Positions 15,332 to 24,540 of a stretch of 52,311 nt of DNA are shown piece by piece (the first letter of the stretch is position 1; each line of letters starts with the position of its first letter). The notes beneath the pieces are model-generated. The model saw nothing but the letters and a program-made list of their open reading frames with translations, made no database searches and had not been told where the DNA came from. A program made the translations under genes and the position numbers. The stretch comes from a virus, in IMG/VR virus record IMGVR_UViG_3300005532_000255, positions 1-52,311 of that record, one strand, 5' to 3'.

Positions 15332-18300
15332 TCATAGGCGAATCGACACCACCAAGCGCCTGCCTGGATCTGTGGTTCCGACAGCAGTGATATCCAGCGT
15401 GATCCCGTCGTCCCGAGCCAGCGGCCCCAATGCCCGACCGCTTGGTGCGCCCGCCGCCGAGGTCTGCCCGTCCGCGACAGCCAGCCTGCACCACATCGTT
15501 CCATTGCGGTTCACGGTGATCCGAATCGGCCCGCCGGTGGGAGCCTCCTGGACCGCGGCAGACACATACCAGACGGCGGCAGGGAACGGCATCGAAAATC
15601 CAGGCGCTGCGTTGCTCTCGATAGATAGCGTTCCCTCGACCTCCAGGTCGATCTGGCCCCCTAACAGTGTCCGGGTCGTCGTCTGGAGCAGGTCATACTG
15701 CCTGGTCGGAGAGTTTCCAAGGGCATTAGTCAGATAACCCTGCACCGCGACGATCCGCGCATTGGGCAGCGTCACCGTCTGCCGCCAGTCCCCGGATTCC
15801 GGCTGAGCGAAAAATCCTGGGCGGAACGCGGCCGTGGCGAGGATGTCGAGGACGCGGTAGAGGCGGGAGCCGGCAATCGATCCACCCGAGACATAGTTTC
15901 CGCTGCCGCTCGATCCGGCCAACTCGAACGAATCACCGCTCGGCGAGTTGACGATGTCCCAGTTGCCGTTTGCGGCGTCATTGCCCAGCACGCCCGATAT
16001 TTCGACCACGTCGTTGATCCGCCGGAGATGCGAGGCTGCTGTGATCACAATAGGCGTCGCATTGCTTGCCCCGGTGATGGTCTTTGGTCCGGCATGCGCC
16101 GCCGCAACCGAGCCAAGCTGGGCGCGCAGCACGGTGATTGTGTTATTGGCCGGGTCCGCCGCCGTTACGGTGATTGTTTCGCGATCAATGACGTACGAGG
16201 CCCCTGCTGAGAAAGCAGAGGCATCATCCACCTGCCAGGTTGTCGCAGCGGAATCGATATCGGCGGCCAGCCTCCCAGTCGGCGCGGAGGTCTCGTCGAA
16301 ATGGAAGATCCTGAACGTGCCCGCGAAAATCGAATGGGTATTATTGAGGTCTTCAAACCCGAGCCCCAGAATGTCGAGCGTCCCTTTTCCGTGCGTGCTG
16401 ATGCCGAATCCTGGCAGAGGCGGCGCGGCGATGTCTCCCAAAGGATCGCCTGGCGCCGGGGCGGCCGGCACGTCGGCGGGTTTTGGCCCGGCCACTATGT
16501 CATACATCGAGTCAGTCGTCGTGCGGCCCTGGATGTCGATGGAAAAATCTTTGTTCAACCGCCACGAGGTGACGCGGAACTCGCCCGAACCGCCCGGCAT
16601 GTCCGGGTGGGTCATCGAGCAGACCATGCCCGGCTCGGTGTTCAGAGCCAAAACGGTTGTGCGGAATGCGATCTGCCGCGCCGCCTTCCATTCCGCCGGC
16701 GTGATGCCGCCAAGCTCCTCGCGCAGACGCGTCGTGATGATGCGCGCGGCCTGAGACTTGCTGGCTGTACCTGAGAGGTTGACGTTGGACTTCAGGAACA
16801 GGGGCGAGACAGCGCCGCCGATCAGCTTCGCGTGGTCGATGTCATAGAGGCTGATCGAGTTGTTGACGAACTGGAACTCCTCGTCGGCGAAATTCGCTGT
16901 CAGATGATTAAACGAAGGCCGAACGGGCGCAAGCTGGAGGCTCTCGAACAGAATATTTCCGACCGTGAAGGCCTCGACCGCCGACGAATTGGCCCTGACA
17001 CCTAACTTCAGCTTGCCAAAGGCAAAGGTGTAGTAGCCCAGGCAGTTCATCAGAACTTCCTGAATCCAGTCCCGCAGGGGTTTCTCTTCCTGGAGGATGC
17101 CCCGGAACTTGAACTGCGTCTCCAATCCCGTTCCTACGAGCCTGTCAACCTGCTGGTCGCAGATCGCAGCGGCCGCTACGGCCGCATCCACGTCGAAGTG
17201 CTGCTCGGCGGTGTCGGCATCAGCGAAGCGCAGGCCTCGCGCCCGGAGCAGCATGTTGATGGCGATCCAGACGGGGTTGGTCAGGATCTGCTGCGAGCGA
17301 ACGCCGGGCGCCGTCCAGACCCAGCCGCTTAGCCCCAGCTGGACGACGGCCTGCATCGCATGATCGCCAGGCCTTGAGAGCTGCAAGCCTTTCGCATCGC
17401 TGCGCCGGATCACAATAAATGCGGTGCCTGCGGCGAAATTGTCCTTGTAGGTGGAATCGCCCGAGTAGACCTTGCGCCAGTCGCCGCCGGTCTGGTCGCC
17501 CGACTGGTCGAGCGAGAAGAAGTCGGTGTCGCCCGCCGGATCGCTCCCCAGATAAGTCCGAAGGCCCAGATTACTCGACGGCCAGCCGTGGTGCGCCTGG
17601 CCATCGAGGGTGCTGCCGACAAATGTTTCGGCATTGCCGTCGCCGTCCCGGTCCTCGTAGTGTGCATCCGTGTAGGCTCCCAGCGGCCCTTCGCCCACGA
17701 TCCCGAGCGCTTCGTAAAAGTCAGACTCGTCGCGGCCGGCGGCGATTTTGCAGTTCACCGGCATTTCGCTGTCGGTATAGACCTCCGGGACCACCTCGTC
17801 ATAGATCGAGTCCGCAACCAGGGAAACACTCGTGACAACGGACCGGCCGAATCCGAACACGCCGGTTGAGTTGTCTTTGATGCGCACGGCCTGCGGCTCG
17901 GCGAGGATCCCGCCGAAGTAGCGCTTCATGCCGTGGGCGAGGCACCCGTTCGGGGTCTCGTAGCCCTTGTCGCAGGAGAACGGACTGGCGCCGCGGAAGT
18001 GCGTCACGTCGAGCCCGCCCTGCTGCGAGTACGGGCAGCCCTGGCCCTGGCCATCGTTGAACTGCTTCCAGCAGGTCCGCGAGATGCGACGGGTGGGATA
18101 TGGCAGGTTCAGCTCGTAGATGCCATCGGCGGCCCGGATGCGGAACTCGGGGCCCGAGTCGAACGACCAATCGACGATGTCTCCCTTCCAGAGATCCAGT
18201 TTGATCCCGGTCCCGACGTGAAACAAGCTGAACTCGATGGATGCCCGGAACAGGTCCACGTCATTGGCGAGATCGCGCATGACCCGATCCGCGTTGCCGA

Positions 18301-18955
18301 ACACGAACTGGGCCTGATCCGCCTCGTTGCCAATGGACTGGGAAATGCCATCGAAGTCGAGCAGGCGCGCTTGGTATAGCTGTACGCCAACGGTGCAGCG
18401 CCGGTCGGAAACGTAGATCGCCGGGTAGCCGGCCTCGAGCGGCTGAATTTTTACCAGGGCAATGACGTGCTGAACCTGGGAGAGAAGCGCCGCCGAGAGT
18501 TCCGAGGAGGGGAAGCGAAAGACAGTGCTGTTGAGCGCGTAAGTCGGTGACGTAGCCGGTATCTCGACGAGGGTGATGCCGACCGAGCAGACGAAGTCGG
18601 AGACCATTTCCCAGGAGAGCGGCTCATTCTCGAACCGGCAGACATAGCGCGTCGTCCCGTTGCCGTCGTCGTTCGGAGCGTCGTAGTAGAAGGCTCCGAA
18701 CGACCCGTATTGGCTCTCCCAGAAGTCGCGCAGCGCGATGCGCTCGGCCTCGCACAGATACGACCGCCGAACCGTGAACCGCTTTGCGCCCGCGCCGAGC
18801 AGGAAGCGTTGCTCGATCTTGGTGTTGGCGCTGCCGAAGCGGTGAACGACCACTTGCGGGGCGTGCGCGCGGCCATGCGGGAACTCAGAAACGACCGGGA
18901 AGACGCCGGAGACAGCAATTTCCGGCACCGGCACTCTGCCGATGAAATCGCTCAT
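15332..18955 (-). CDS. Tail hub: fused gpM-, gpL- and gp27/gpJ-like regions
   Basis: 1207 residues. Residues 60-130 (RRSYLCEAERIALRDFWE, GAFYYDAPNDD) resemble a lambda gpM/DUF2460-type domain. Residues 290-350 contain C295, C307, C328 and C338 in CWKQFNDGQGQGCPY and CDKGYETPNGCLAHG, which matches the iron-sulphur-binding C-terminal domain of lambda gpL. Residues 600-850 look like a gp27/J-type hub. The C-terminal 350 residues are beta-rich. In lambda these are separate proteins, so this is a fused tail-tip organiser. It is transcribed after the tape measure and M-like genes. The start (MSDFIGRVPVPE) is the only sensible one. Confidence 0.75.
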   Translation of the reverse strand: MSDFIGRVPVPEIAVSGVFPVVSEFPHGRAHAPQVVVHRFGSANTKIEQRFLLGAGAKRFTVRRSYLCEAERIALRDFWESQYGSFGAFYYDAPNDDGNGTTRYVCRFENEPLSWEMVSDFVCSVGITLVEIPATSPTYALNSTVFRFPSSELSAALLSQVQHVIALVKIQPLEAGYPAIYVSDRRCTVGVQLYQARLLDFDGISQSIGNEADQAQFVFGNADRVMRDLANDVDLFRASIEFSLFHVGTGIKLDLWKGDIVDWSFDSGPEFRIRAADGIYELNLPYPTRRISRTCWKQFNDGQGQGCPYSQQGGLDVTHFRGASPFSCDKGYETPNGCLAHGMKRYFGGILAEPQAVRIKDNSTGVFGFGRSVVTSVSLVADSIYDEVVPEVYTDSEMPVNCKIAAGRDESDFYEALGIVGEGPLGAYTDAHYEDRDGDGNAETFVGSTLDGQAHHGWPSSNLGLRTYLGSDPAGDTDFFSLDQSGDQTGGDWRKVYSGDSTYKDNFAAGTAFIVIRRSDAKGLQLSRPGDHAMQAVVQLGLSGWVWTAPGVRSQQILTNPVWIAINMLLRARGLRFADADTAEQHFDVDAAVAAAAICDQQVDRLVGTGLETQFKFRGILQEEKPLRDWIQEVLMNCLGYYTFAFGKLKLGVRANSSAVEAFTVGNILFESLQLAPVRPSFNHLTANFADEEFQFVNNSISLYDIDHAKLIGGAVSPLFLKSNVNLSGTASKSQAARIITTRLREELGGITPAEWKAARQIAFRTTVLALNTEPGMVCSMTHPDMPGGSGEFRVTSWRLNKDFSIDIQGRTTTDSMYDIVAGPKPADVPAAPAPGDPLGDIAAPPLPGFGISTHGKGTLDILGLGFEDLNNTHSIFAGTFRIFHFDETSAPTGRLAADIDSAATTWQVDDASAFSAGASYVIDRETITVTAADPANNTITVLRAQLGSVAAAHAGPKTITGASNATPIVITAASHLRRINDVVEISGVLGNDAANGNWDIVNSPSGDSFELAGSSGSGNYVSGGSIAGSRLYRVLDILATAAFRPGFFAQPESGDWRQTVTLPNARIVAVQGYLTNALGNSPTRQYDLLQTTTRTLLGGQIDLEVEGTLSIESNAAPGFSMPFPAAVWYVSAAVQEAPTGGPIRITVNRNGTMWCRLAVADGQTSAAGAPSGRALGPLARDDGITLDITAVGTTDPGRRLVVSIRL

Positions 18956-19138
18956 TGCGGCTTGCTTACTCAGTGGTCCGTCTCAAGTCTTGTTTCTGCC
19001 AGAGGAGCGCCATACCGCCACAAGGACCTAAGATCTCATCGAGGAAGGATCGGTGGAGGAGGCCCCACCTTTGTGGGGCAATTGCCTCGGCTGCGGCGGC
19101 CGAGCGCCACGAGGTTCCCGATTCGGTCGGTGGGAGTC

Positions 19139-19249
19139 ATGAAAAAGTTCGGCCTGAAGATCTGCTTGTTCCTGTTCCTGGAGGCGCTGTTGTTGGGCCG
19201 CACCGACGAACTGGGAACAATCACAGGCTTTATTTTCGGAATGCCTTAG
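19139..19249 (+). CDS. Possible 36-residue hydrophobic peptide
   Basis: ATG at 19139 with GGGAG just upstream opens a frame beginning MKKFGLKICLFLFLEALLLG. It has a positively charged start and a hydrophobic core like a signal or small membrane peptide, and ends FGMP. It could be a real small membrane protein or chance. Nothing else supports it. Confidence 0.3.
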   Translation: MKKFGLKICLFLFLEALLLGRTDELGTITGFIFGMP

Positions 19250-19379
19250 TCTGAGGCAGCTCCCGACGGATCATGATTGTGCGGTTCCGATCCCCGGATA
19301 TCAGATTGATCAACCGTCTCACTTCCCTCTCGGCCGGTCGCCCACACTGCATCTTGCACTGTGGCACAAACCTCGTCCA

Positions 19380-19404
19380 GGGCCGCTAACAATTAAAGCG
19401 GCCC
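19380..19404 (-). terminator. Hairpin after TonB receptor gene
   Basis: GGGCCGCT and AGCGGCCC form a perfect 8-bp stem around an AACAATTAA loop, about 20 bases past the TonB receptor stop codon. No T-run follows on the minus strand, so it is a terminator or transcript-stabilising hairpin. Confidence 0.5.
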
Positions 19405-19424
19405 CTTGACAAGGTCGCTCGATA

Positions 19425-22400
19425 TCAGAAGATCAGTTTTAAGCCCAATTGCATCTGCCTGGGGTTCACTGCAACGGAGGTGATGTTTCCGGTAGCCGCT
19501 ATCCCAATGGTGGAATTCACGCGTCCGAACTGTGCCTTGTTGAAGACATTGAACGCCTCCCATCGGAACTGGGCATCCAGCCGATGTTCCGGAAGAATCG
19601 GGAATGTCTTAAATAAGGAGGCATCCACGTTGGCTATGCCCGGTTCGCGGACACTGGTCAGCGTGCGAGGAGCGGTACCAAACTGGTAAGGCGGCGTGAT
19701 CGAGAATACCGAGGCGTCGAACCAGTGCGCCAAGCGGTCTTGCGTAGTCCCGCTGGTATAGCGGGCGGGCTGGCCATTATTCATCGGTCGCTGCCGCGCA
19801 TTGTAGATTCCGGCTTGGTTCACTGGCTGGAGAATCGGGATCGGCTGCCCGGTTTGCCAGGTCCACAGTCCGTTCATCTGCCAGCCTCCCACAAGCGCGT
19901 CGAGGAGGCGGCTGCTGTTGGAAAGCAGCTTCTTGCCTTTGCCGATGGGCAACTGGTAGTCGGCGCTCACCACTAGGCGGCGGGCGATATCCTCGGTGGA
20001 GACAGCGCGCTCCGCGCGGCGATCGTAGGTGTTCTGCGTGGCGGAGCCGCCGCTGCTGGAGAAAAAGCCGCTCGCTTCGGAGTCGCTGACGAGCTTGGCA
20101 CCGGTGAAGGCGAGCAGGAAGCCAAGCCCTTGTGCGAAACGCCGCTCCGCACGCAGCGTAAAGGCGTGGTAGATCGAGTTGCCGTAGGGCCTCCATTGCA
20201 GATCCAGGCCGGTGATTTGCGGGTAGGGCCGCAGCAGTTGGCCGTACTCCACGGTCCGATTACTCAGAATCGACTTCGGATCGGTGATCACGCCGTAAAA
20301 CGGGTTAGGCACCTGCTGCCGAAGCTGATTGCCTAACGGCATGTACTTTGGATCGAGCTGGTTGTACGGCGTTGTATCGCCATCCTGGATGTGCGTGCCC
20401 TTGTTGCCGAGATAGGCCAGCTCGATGGTTAGCCCGCCCGGCAGTTCCCGCTGGATATTCAAGTTCCACTGTTGCGAGTAGGGGCTGAACCATGCTGGGA
20501 TCCAGCTATCAGTGATGCCAAAACCCAGATCGGTGCTGGGGCTGCGGCCGGGCGTTTTGAAGCCGTCCGGGAACGGGTTGTCAAGCGTGTGGATGGGCGT
20601 CACGCCGTCGAGCGTGGTGATCATCGTGTTTTGCAGGCGGAACCCTTCCAAACCGGCGTTGTGGTTGGCGACCTGCATGGGCGAAGCGTCGTAGATGATG
20701 CCGTAAGCGGAGCGCACCACCGTCTTGCGATTGACCTGATACGCAAAACCCAGGCGCGGGGCGAATTGCTTCCACTCTGTCGGTGTCTGCTGGCGGTGAT
20801 CATTGTCGACGAATCTCATGACCCCGACCAAATTCGGGAAAGTGGGCACTTGGCCGGCGATGGGCGAGGGTGCGCTGAGGTCGTAGTACGACAGGCGGTT
20901 GTAGCGTTCAGTGCGCGGGATATCCACGTCCCAGCGCAGGCCGGCGTTCACGGTGAGCTTTGCTGTGATACGGATGTCATCCTGCACATACCCGGCCCAG
21001 TAGCTGCTAGCGACGGCAATCTTGGGCACGTTGTAGAGTTCGCCGCTGGAGGGGGTGCCCAGCAGGAACGTCGCGAAACCGAACCCTTGCGCGTCATTGA
21101 AGGTGAAGGGATCTTGCCGCGTCCAGTTGTCGCTGAAGCTGAAGCCGCCGTTCGGACCGGAACCAAACGGCTGGAAGAAGTTCAGGAAGAACTTGCGGTA
21201 TTCGCCGCCACCCTTGATGGTGTGTCGGCCGGTCACTTTCGTGAGTGAAGCGGCGATGTTGCCGCTATTGGAGAGCCAGTTCAGGCCGCCTCCGCCGCCC
21301 CTCCCCACCACGCCGCTGACACTAATGCCCGGGAAGTGCATCCACTCGCCAGCGCTCTGAGCTGAGAGATAGTGCGGGAATCCGAGTGTATCCGAGTTGA
21401 ACCCCATGCTGGTGGGATACAGGTCGTACTCCCACCTAGTGACGGTGAAGCGCACGTTGGCGGTGGTGGTGGCATTGATGATGATGGTGTTGTCCCATAC
21501 GCCGTTGTGCCGCGGGCGGATGTTGTCGGACGATACGTCAGCTGGTCCACCGCCCACCAGTTGCACCGGTGCGATGTGGTAGGTCGAGCGGTTGAACCGC
21601 CAGTAGGACCGCCAGGCTTGGGACATGTTGTGGTCTCCTCGGACGGTCAGGTTGCTGGTGTCGACGGCCGTGGTACCCGAATTGAACCAGTTGTTCAAGG
21701 GGGTGTACGGGTTGCTCGAAGGACGGTTGGGCGCCGGCCAGTAGGGCAGGATTTTCAGTGACACCGGGTTGATACGGTTGAGCGGGATCTTGTTTCCCGG
21801 GAATGCGTCGCGCGTCCAGCCACCTTGGCCGTCGGGTTTGGTGGTCAGCGGGTCGTAAAGCGTGATTGGGACACCTCGGAAGTTCAGCAGATCCGAAAAG
21901 TCCCCGCTCCTCCAAGCATCGGCGGGCAGCGTGGTGGTGGTGGAGGCTGGCGTGCGTTCGTTCGTGCGCTCGAAGTCCACGAAGAAGAATGTCCGGTTCT
22001 TGCCGTTAAAGGCGCCCGGGATAACAACAGGGCCGCCCAGCGAAAACCCGTACTGGTTGCGCTTGAAGGATCGCAACGGCACCCCGAACTTGTTGGCGAA
22101 AAAGTCGTTGGCGTCCAGCCTGCTGTTACGGAGGAACTCGCGCGCGGTTCCATGCAAAGCATTGCCACCCTGCCTGGTGGCGATGTTGATGAAGCCACCG
22201 CCGCTCCTTCCGTATTCCGCCGGAAGCCCATTGACCTGAACGGTGAACTCTTGGACCGCGTCGGGAGACGGTGGCAACCCGCCCATCACGCGCGCTCCGC
22301 CGGTCGGATCAGCCACGCTCAGCGGCGCGCCATCGACCATGGCTTCGCTGGTCATGATGCGGCCGCCGCCAATTTGGGGCGTGTAATTGTCGTTCTGGCG

Positions 22401-22904
22401 GCTGGCCGCGCTAACCCCGGTGTAGACGGCCGGAACGGTGGCGGCTAGGTTGAGCACGAGCCGACCGTTCAGCGGCAGGTCGGTAATGCTCTTGTTGCTG
22501 ATCGAAGTCTTCACGACAGAATCGGCATCGGCCAGCATGGGTGGAGTTGCCGTCACCTCCACTGTCGTCGCCACATCTCCGACCTCCAGCACGACGTTGA
22601 GTGTAAGAATCTGCTGTACGTTGAGCTTGATATTGGCCTGTGTGAACCGGCGGAATCCAGTTCTCTCGACGGTCAGGCTGTAATCGCCGGGCAAAAGGAA
22701 CGGGAAGACGTAGCGGCCCTCCTGGCTAGTACTGACCTCTCGCACGACGCCGGTCTTGAGGTTCGTGACGGTCACTCTGGCCTCCGCCACGGTCGCACTC
22801 GTCGCGTCTTGCACCAAGCCTTGGAGTGTGGCCGTCGAAGTTTGCGCGCACAAGGCTCCAGCAAGTGCGAACGCCAGGACTAGCAACAGCAAGCACCTGG
22901 ACAT
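19425..22904 (-). CDS. Oar-like TonB-dependent receptor (cargo)
   Basis: 1159 residues. A signal peptide (1-20, ending LCAQ) is followed by a carboxypeptidase-regulatory beta-sandwich (about 25-105), a plug with LPLNGR at 143-148, and a long outer-membrane beta-barrel ending ...MQLGLKLIF. This is the acidobacterial Oar-type receptor, which is thought to import large substrates such as oligosaccharides or peptides. AGGAGGT lies seven bases before the ATG. It is divergent from a GntR/FadR regulator with a shared control region. Both genes interrupt the phage tail cluster between the M-like and hub genes, where no structural gene is expected, so the pair is probably captured host cargo. Confidence 0.93.
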   Translation of the reverse strand: MSRCLLLLVLAFALAGALCAQTSTATLQGLVQDATSATVAEARVTVTNLKTGVVREVSTSQEGRYVFPFLLPGDYSLTVERTGFRRFTQANIKLNVQQILTLNVVLEVGDVATTVEVTATPPMLADADSVVKTSISNKSITDLPLNGRLVLNLAATVPAVYTGVSAASRQNDNYTPQIGGGRIMTSEAMVDGAPLSVADPTGGARVMGGLPPSPDAVQEFTVQVNGLPAEYGRSGGGFINIATRQGGNALHGTAREFLRNSRLDANDFFANKFGVPLRSFKRNQYGFSLGGPVVIPGAFNGKNRTFFFVDFERTNERTPASTTTTLPADAWRSGDFSDLLNFRGVPITLYDPLTTKPDGQGGWTRDAFPGNKIPLNRINPVSLKILPYWPAPNRPSSNPYTPLNNWFNSGTTAVDTSNLTVRGDHNMSQAWRSYWRFNRSTYHIAPVQLVGGGPADVSSDNIRPRHNGVWDNTIIINATTTANVRFTVTRWEYDLYPTSMGFNSDTLGFPHYLSAQSAGEWMHFPGISVSGVVGRGGGGGLNWLSNSGNIAASLTKVTGRHTIKGGGEYRKFFLNFFQPFGSGPNGGFSFSDNWTRQDPFTFNDAQGFGFATFLLGTPSSGELYNVPKIAVASSYWAGYVQDDIRITAKLTVNAGLRWDVDIPRTERYNRLSYYDLSAPSPIAGQVPTFPNLVGVMRFVDNDHRQQTPTEWKQFAPRLGFAYQVNRKTVVRSAYGIIYDASPMQVANHNAGLEGFRLQNTMITTLDGVTPIHTLDNPFPDGFKTPGRSPSTDLGFGITDSWIPAWFSPYSQQWNLNIQRELPGGLTIELAYLGNKGTHIQDGDTTPYNQLDPKYMPLGNQLRQQVPNPFYGVITDPKSILSNRTVEYGQLLRPYPQITGLDLQWRPYGNSIYHAFTLRAERRFAQGLGFLLAFTGAKLVSDSEASGFFSSSGGSATQNTYDRRAERAVSTEDIARRLVVSADYQLPIGKGKKLLSNSSRLLDALVGGWQMNGLWTWQTGQPIPILQPVNQAGIYNARQRPMNNGQPARYTSGTTQDRLAHWFDASVFSITPPYQFGTAPRTLTSVREPGIANVDASLFKTFPILPEHRLDAQFRWEAFNVFNKAQFGRVNSTIGIAATGNITSVAVNPRQMQLGLKLIF

Positions 22905-22940
22905 ATTCTAAACCTCCTGATCTTTTAAGCGCTCAAGCGA

Positions 22941-22952
22941 TTGAACGTTCAA
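22941..22952. promoter_or_regulatory. Palindromic operator TTGAACGTTCAA
   Basis: A perfect 12-bp palindrome sits immediately downstream of the -10 box of the TonB receptor promoter, where a bound GntR dimer would block transcription. FadR-family regulators bind such short palindromes. That this one serves the adjacent regulator is inference. Confidence 0.6.
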
Positions 22953-22954
22953 GT

Positions 22955-22983
22955 ACTATACTCGCTCGAATGGTGGCTGTCAA
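22955..22983 (-). promoter_or_regulatory. Sigma70-type promoter of TonB receptor gene
   Basis: On the minus strand TTGACA (22983-22978), a 17-bp spacer and TATAGT (22960-22955) form a near-consensus promoter reading toward the receptor gene. It is one of the best promoters in the window. Confidence 0.7.
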
Positions 22984-22998
22984 GTGTAATAGTGTGGT

Positions 22999-23004
22999 TA
23001 TAAT
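22999..23004 (+). promoter_or_regulatory. -10 box TATAAT of GntR regulator
   Basis: A consensus TATAAT lies 21 bases before the regulator ATG at 23026. A weak -35 (CTGTCA, 22977-22982) overlaps the -35 of the divergent receptor promoter. Confidence 0.55.
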
Positions 23005-23025
23005 GTGGGAAGAAAGGATCGGTCC

Positions 23026-23742
23026 ATGACTTCATTCCGGCTGGCGGGCTTGCACAGTTCGCCTCTTGTTAAGGACAGCTTGGCTAGCCTTCTGCGCGAA
23101 GAGATCATTGCAGGACGTCTGGCCCCCGGCGAGAGGATCATCGAGGGCAAATGGGCTTCGAAACTGAACGTGGCACAGGCTTCGATCCGGGAGGCCCTCA
23201 ACATCCTTGCGGCCGAAGGCTTTGTTCAAAGAGGTCCGGGCCGGAGCACCCGCGTGATCGAACTGAGCGCGGATGATGTGGTCCAGATTTACGAGATGCG
23301 GAGCGCGCTCGAGACCCTGGCGGCGCGCCTAATCATGCGAAAGCGGCCCGATCTGAGCGACCTGGACCAGGCGATCGCCGACATGCGTTCGGCCGCGCTG
23401 TGCAACAACGTACGCGCGTTTTATGAGCGGGATATCCGTTTTCATCTGCTGCTAGCGGAAAAGGCCGGCAACCGCTTCTTGGAGCAGGAGCTGCGACGGC
23501 TGATCGTCCCCCTGTTCGCATTCGTCGTAATGCGGGTCCATGGAGCGGTCGATGAGCCGGAGCGCTGGGAGCGCAGCATTGCCGAACACCAGCAGATTCT
23601 AGGCTTGCTTAGAGGCACCGACCCCGAACATTCGGAACGTGAGATAGCCAGGATCAACCAACAATTCTTCGTTGATACATACACGCTGATGGCCGCAGAA
23701 AACGGTGAATGGCATCGCGCCATCGGAGTGAACGCACCTTGA
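23026..23742 (+). CDS. GntR/FadR-family transcription regulator
   Basis: 238 residues from ATG at 23026 (AGAAAGGAT upstream; the GTG at 23005 is less likely). A winged helix occupies about 15-78, with recognition helix AQASIREALNILAAEGFV. The C-terminal FCD ligand domain has D136-x3-H140 and H188 as metal ligands. The usual third histidine near the end is replaced by asparagine (ARINQQFF). It most likely represses the divergent TonB receptor through the 22941-22952 palindrome and senses a small acid or sugar acid. This regulator-receptor pairing is common in Solibacter-type genomes. Confidence 0.9.
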   Translation: MTSFRLAGLHSSPLVKDSLASLLREEIIAGRLAPGERIIEGKWASKLNVAQASIREALNILAAEGFVQRGPGRSTRVIELSADDVVQIYEMRSALETLAARLIMRKRPDLSDLDQAIADMRSAALCNNVRAFYERDIRFHLLLAEKAGNRFLEQELRRLIVPLFAFVVMRVHGAVDEPERWERSIAEHQQILGLLRGTDPEHSEREIARINQQFFVDTYTLMAAENGEWHRAIGVNAP

Positions 23743-23941
23743 CTCCCGGTCATCTCGGGGAGAGGCGTAAGCAGCGTGGGATGTCGTTGTCGATCTTCCT
23801 CACCAAGTGATTTTTTTCACCAGAGAATACGGCATCGATTCTTGTTCTGGAGGTGGGAGCCTGCCCTGTGTGGCGGCCCTGTGTAGCTCTCGAAGGAGCA
23901 TCAGCATAAACAAAATCGCCCTATTTATTTTCTGATAATCC

Positions 23942-24111
23942 CTAAGTGCAGCGCTGCACCAGGTACCGCGCCGCGTTGTCGGCAGGACCGGCCCCGGAAC
24001 CGAACATCATGTCGTAGATGCGCGGCCGGATGTTAGCCGTGGAGATGAGCGTCACCAGCGGCAGCGTCGAGGACTGGGTGTTGGTGGAGTTGCCGTCGAA
24101 TTGTGTGCCAT
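23942..24111 (-). pseudogene. Broken short phage tail-region gene
   Basis: AAAGGAG and ATG at 24111 give only a 19-codon frame. In the -1 frame the same DNA reads GTQFDGNSTNTQSSTLPLVT and then STANIRPRIYDMMFGSGAGP...YLVQRC, which I recognise as the N-terminal half of a small phage protein family that usually continues (AAGT...TPQALDP). One base appears lost right after the start codon, and the frame ends with a TAG near 23942, where the GntR/TonB cargo begins. It is therefore both frameshifted and 3'-truncated. The truncation point marks the likely cargo junction. Confidence 0.6.
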
Positions 24112-24132
24112 GAGGCTCCTTTCAGTGGCCGA

Positions 24133-24534
24133 TCAGGCCAGCTCAACAATCTCGATGGAAACGTCGGAACGGGCGATCCCCGTCTCCTGGGACCAGGCGC
24201 CCTCGAACCGCACGGTGTACCGGCCCTGGCTGGCGGCGCCGGTGGGGTCGTGCGAGAACGGCGGGTTCGTTTCGTAGGGGTCGTAGAACAGGAACGGCTC
24301 CTGCGGGCCGCCCCGCGCGTCGTAGAAATTACGCAGCGCAGATAACCGTGCCGGCGACAGCCGCTTCCCGAGACGCCATCTCCGTCTGCTCGCATCGGCG
24401 ACGTGACTCCGCTGCGATTCTCCGTTGGCGTATTCGTTCACGTAAACGGGGTACTCGCGCGCCTGCGCGAAGACTCGCGAGAGGCTCAGCGGCATCACCG
24501 CTGTTGGCGCCGCGTTTTGCACCGAGCCTGGCAT
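24133..24534 (-). CDS. Minor tail protein, gpM/DUF2460-like
   Basis: 133 residues. RRWRLGKRLSPARLSALRNF, then a PFLFYDPYETNPP motif and YTVRFEGAWSQE, follows the pattern of small tail-tip proteins downstream of the tape measure. It starts seven bases after the tape-measure stop. ATG at 24534 is taken; ATG at 24495 is possible. A similar domain is also present in the hub protein (residues 60-130), suggesting duplication. Confidence 0.7.
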   Translation of the reverse strand: MPGSVQNAAPTAVMPLSLSRVFAQAREYPVYVNEYANGESQRSHVADASRRRWRLGKRLSPARLSALRNFYDARGGPQEPFLFYDPYETNPPFSHDPTGAASQGRYTVRFEGAWSQETGIARSDVSIEIVELA

Positions 24535-24540
24535 TGCCGA

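Larger units (their letters stand above)
18956..19424. other. Boundary region between hub gene and TonB receptor
   Basis: About 470 bases. Just before the hub start a 15-codon leftward frame (from ATG at about 19003, MALLWQKQDL...) might be a gene remnant. A CTCGGC...GCCGAG hairpin lies at 19087-19104. A short rightward frame is at 19139-19249 and a strong hairpin at 19380-19404. No insertion sequence or recombinase was seen. Confidence 0.45.

Noticed and set aside
18956-23941. Insertion sequence or transposon carrying the TonB/GntR pair
   Set aside because: No transposase, terminal inverted repeat or target duplication could be found at either edge.
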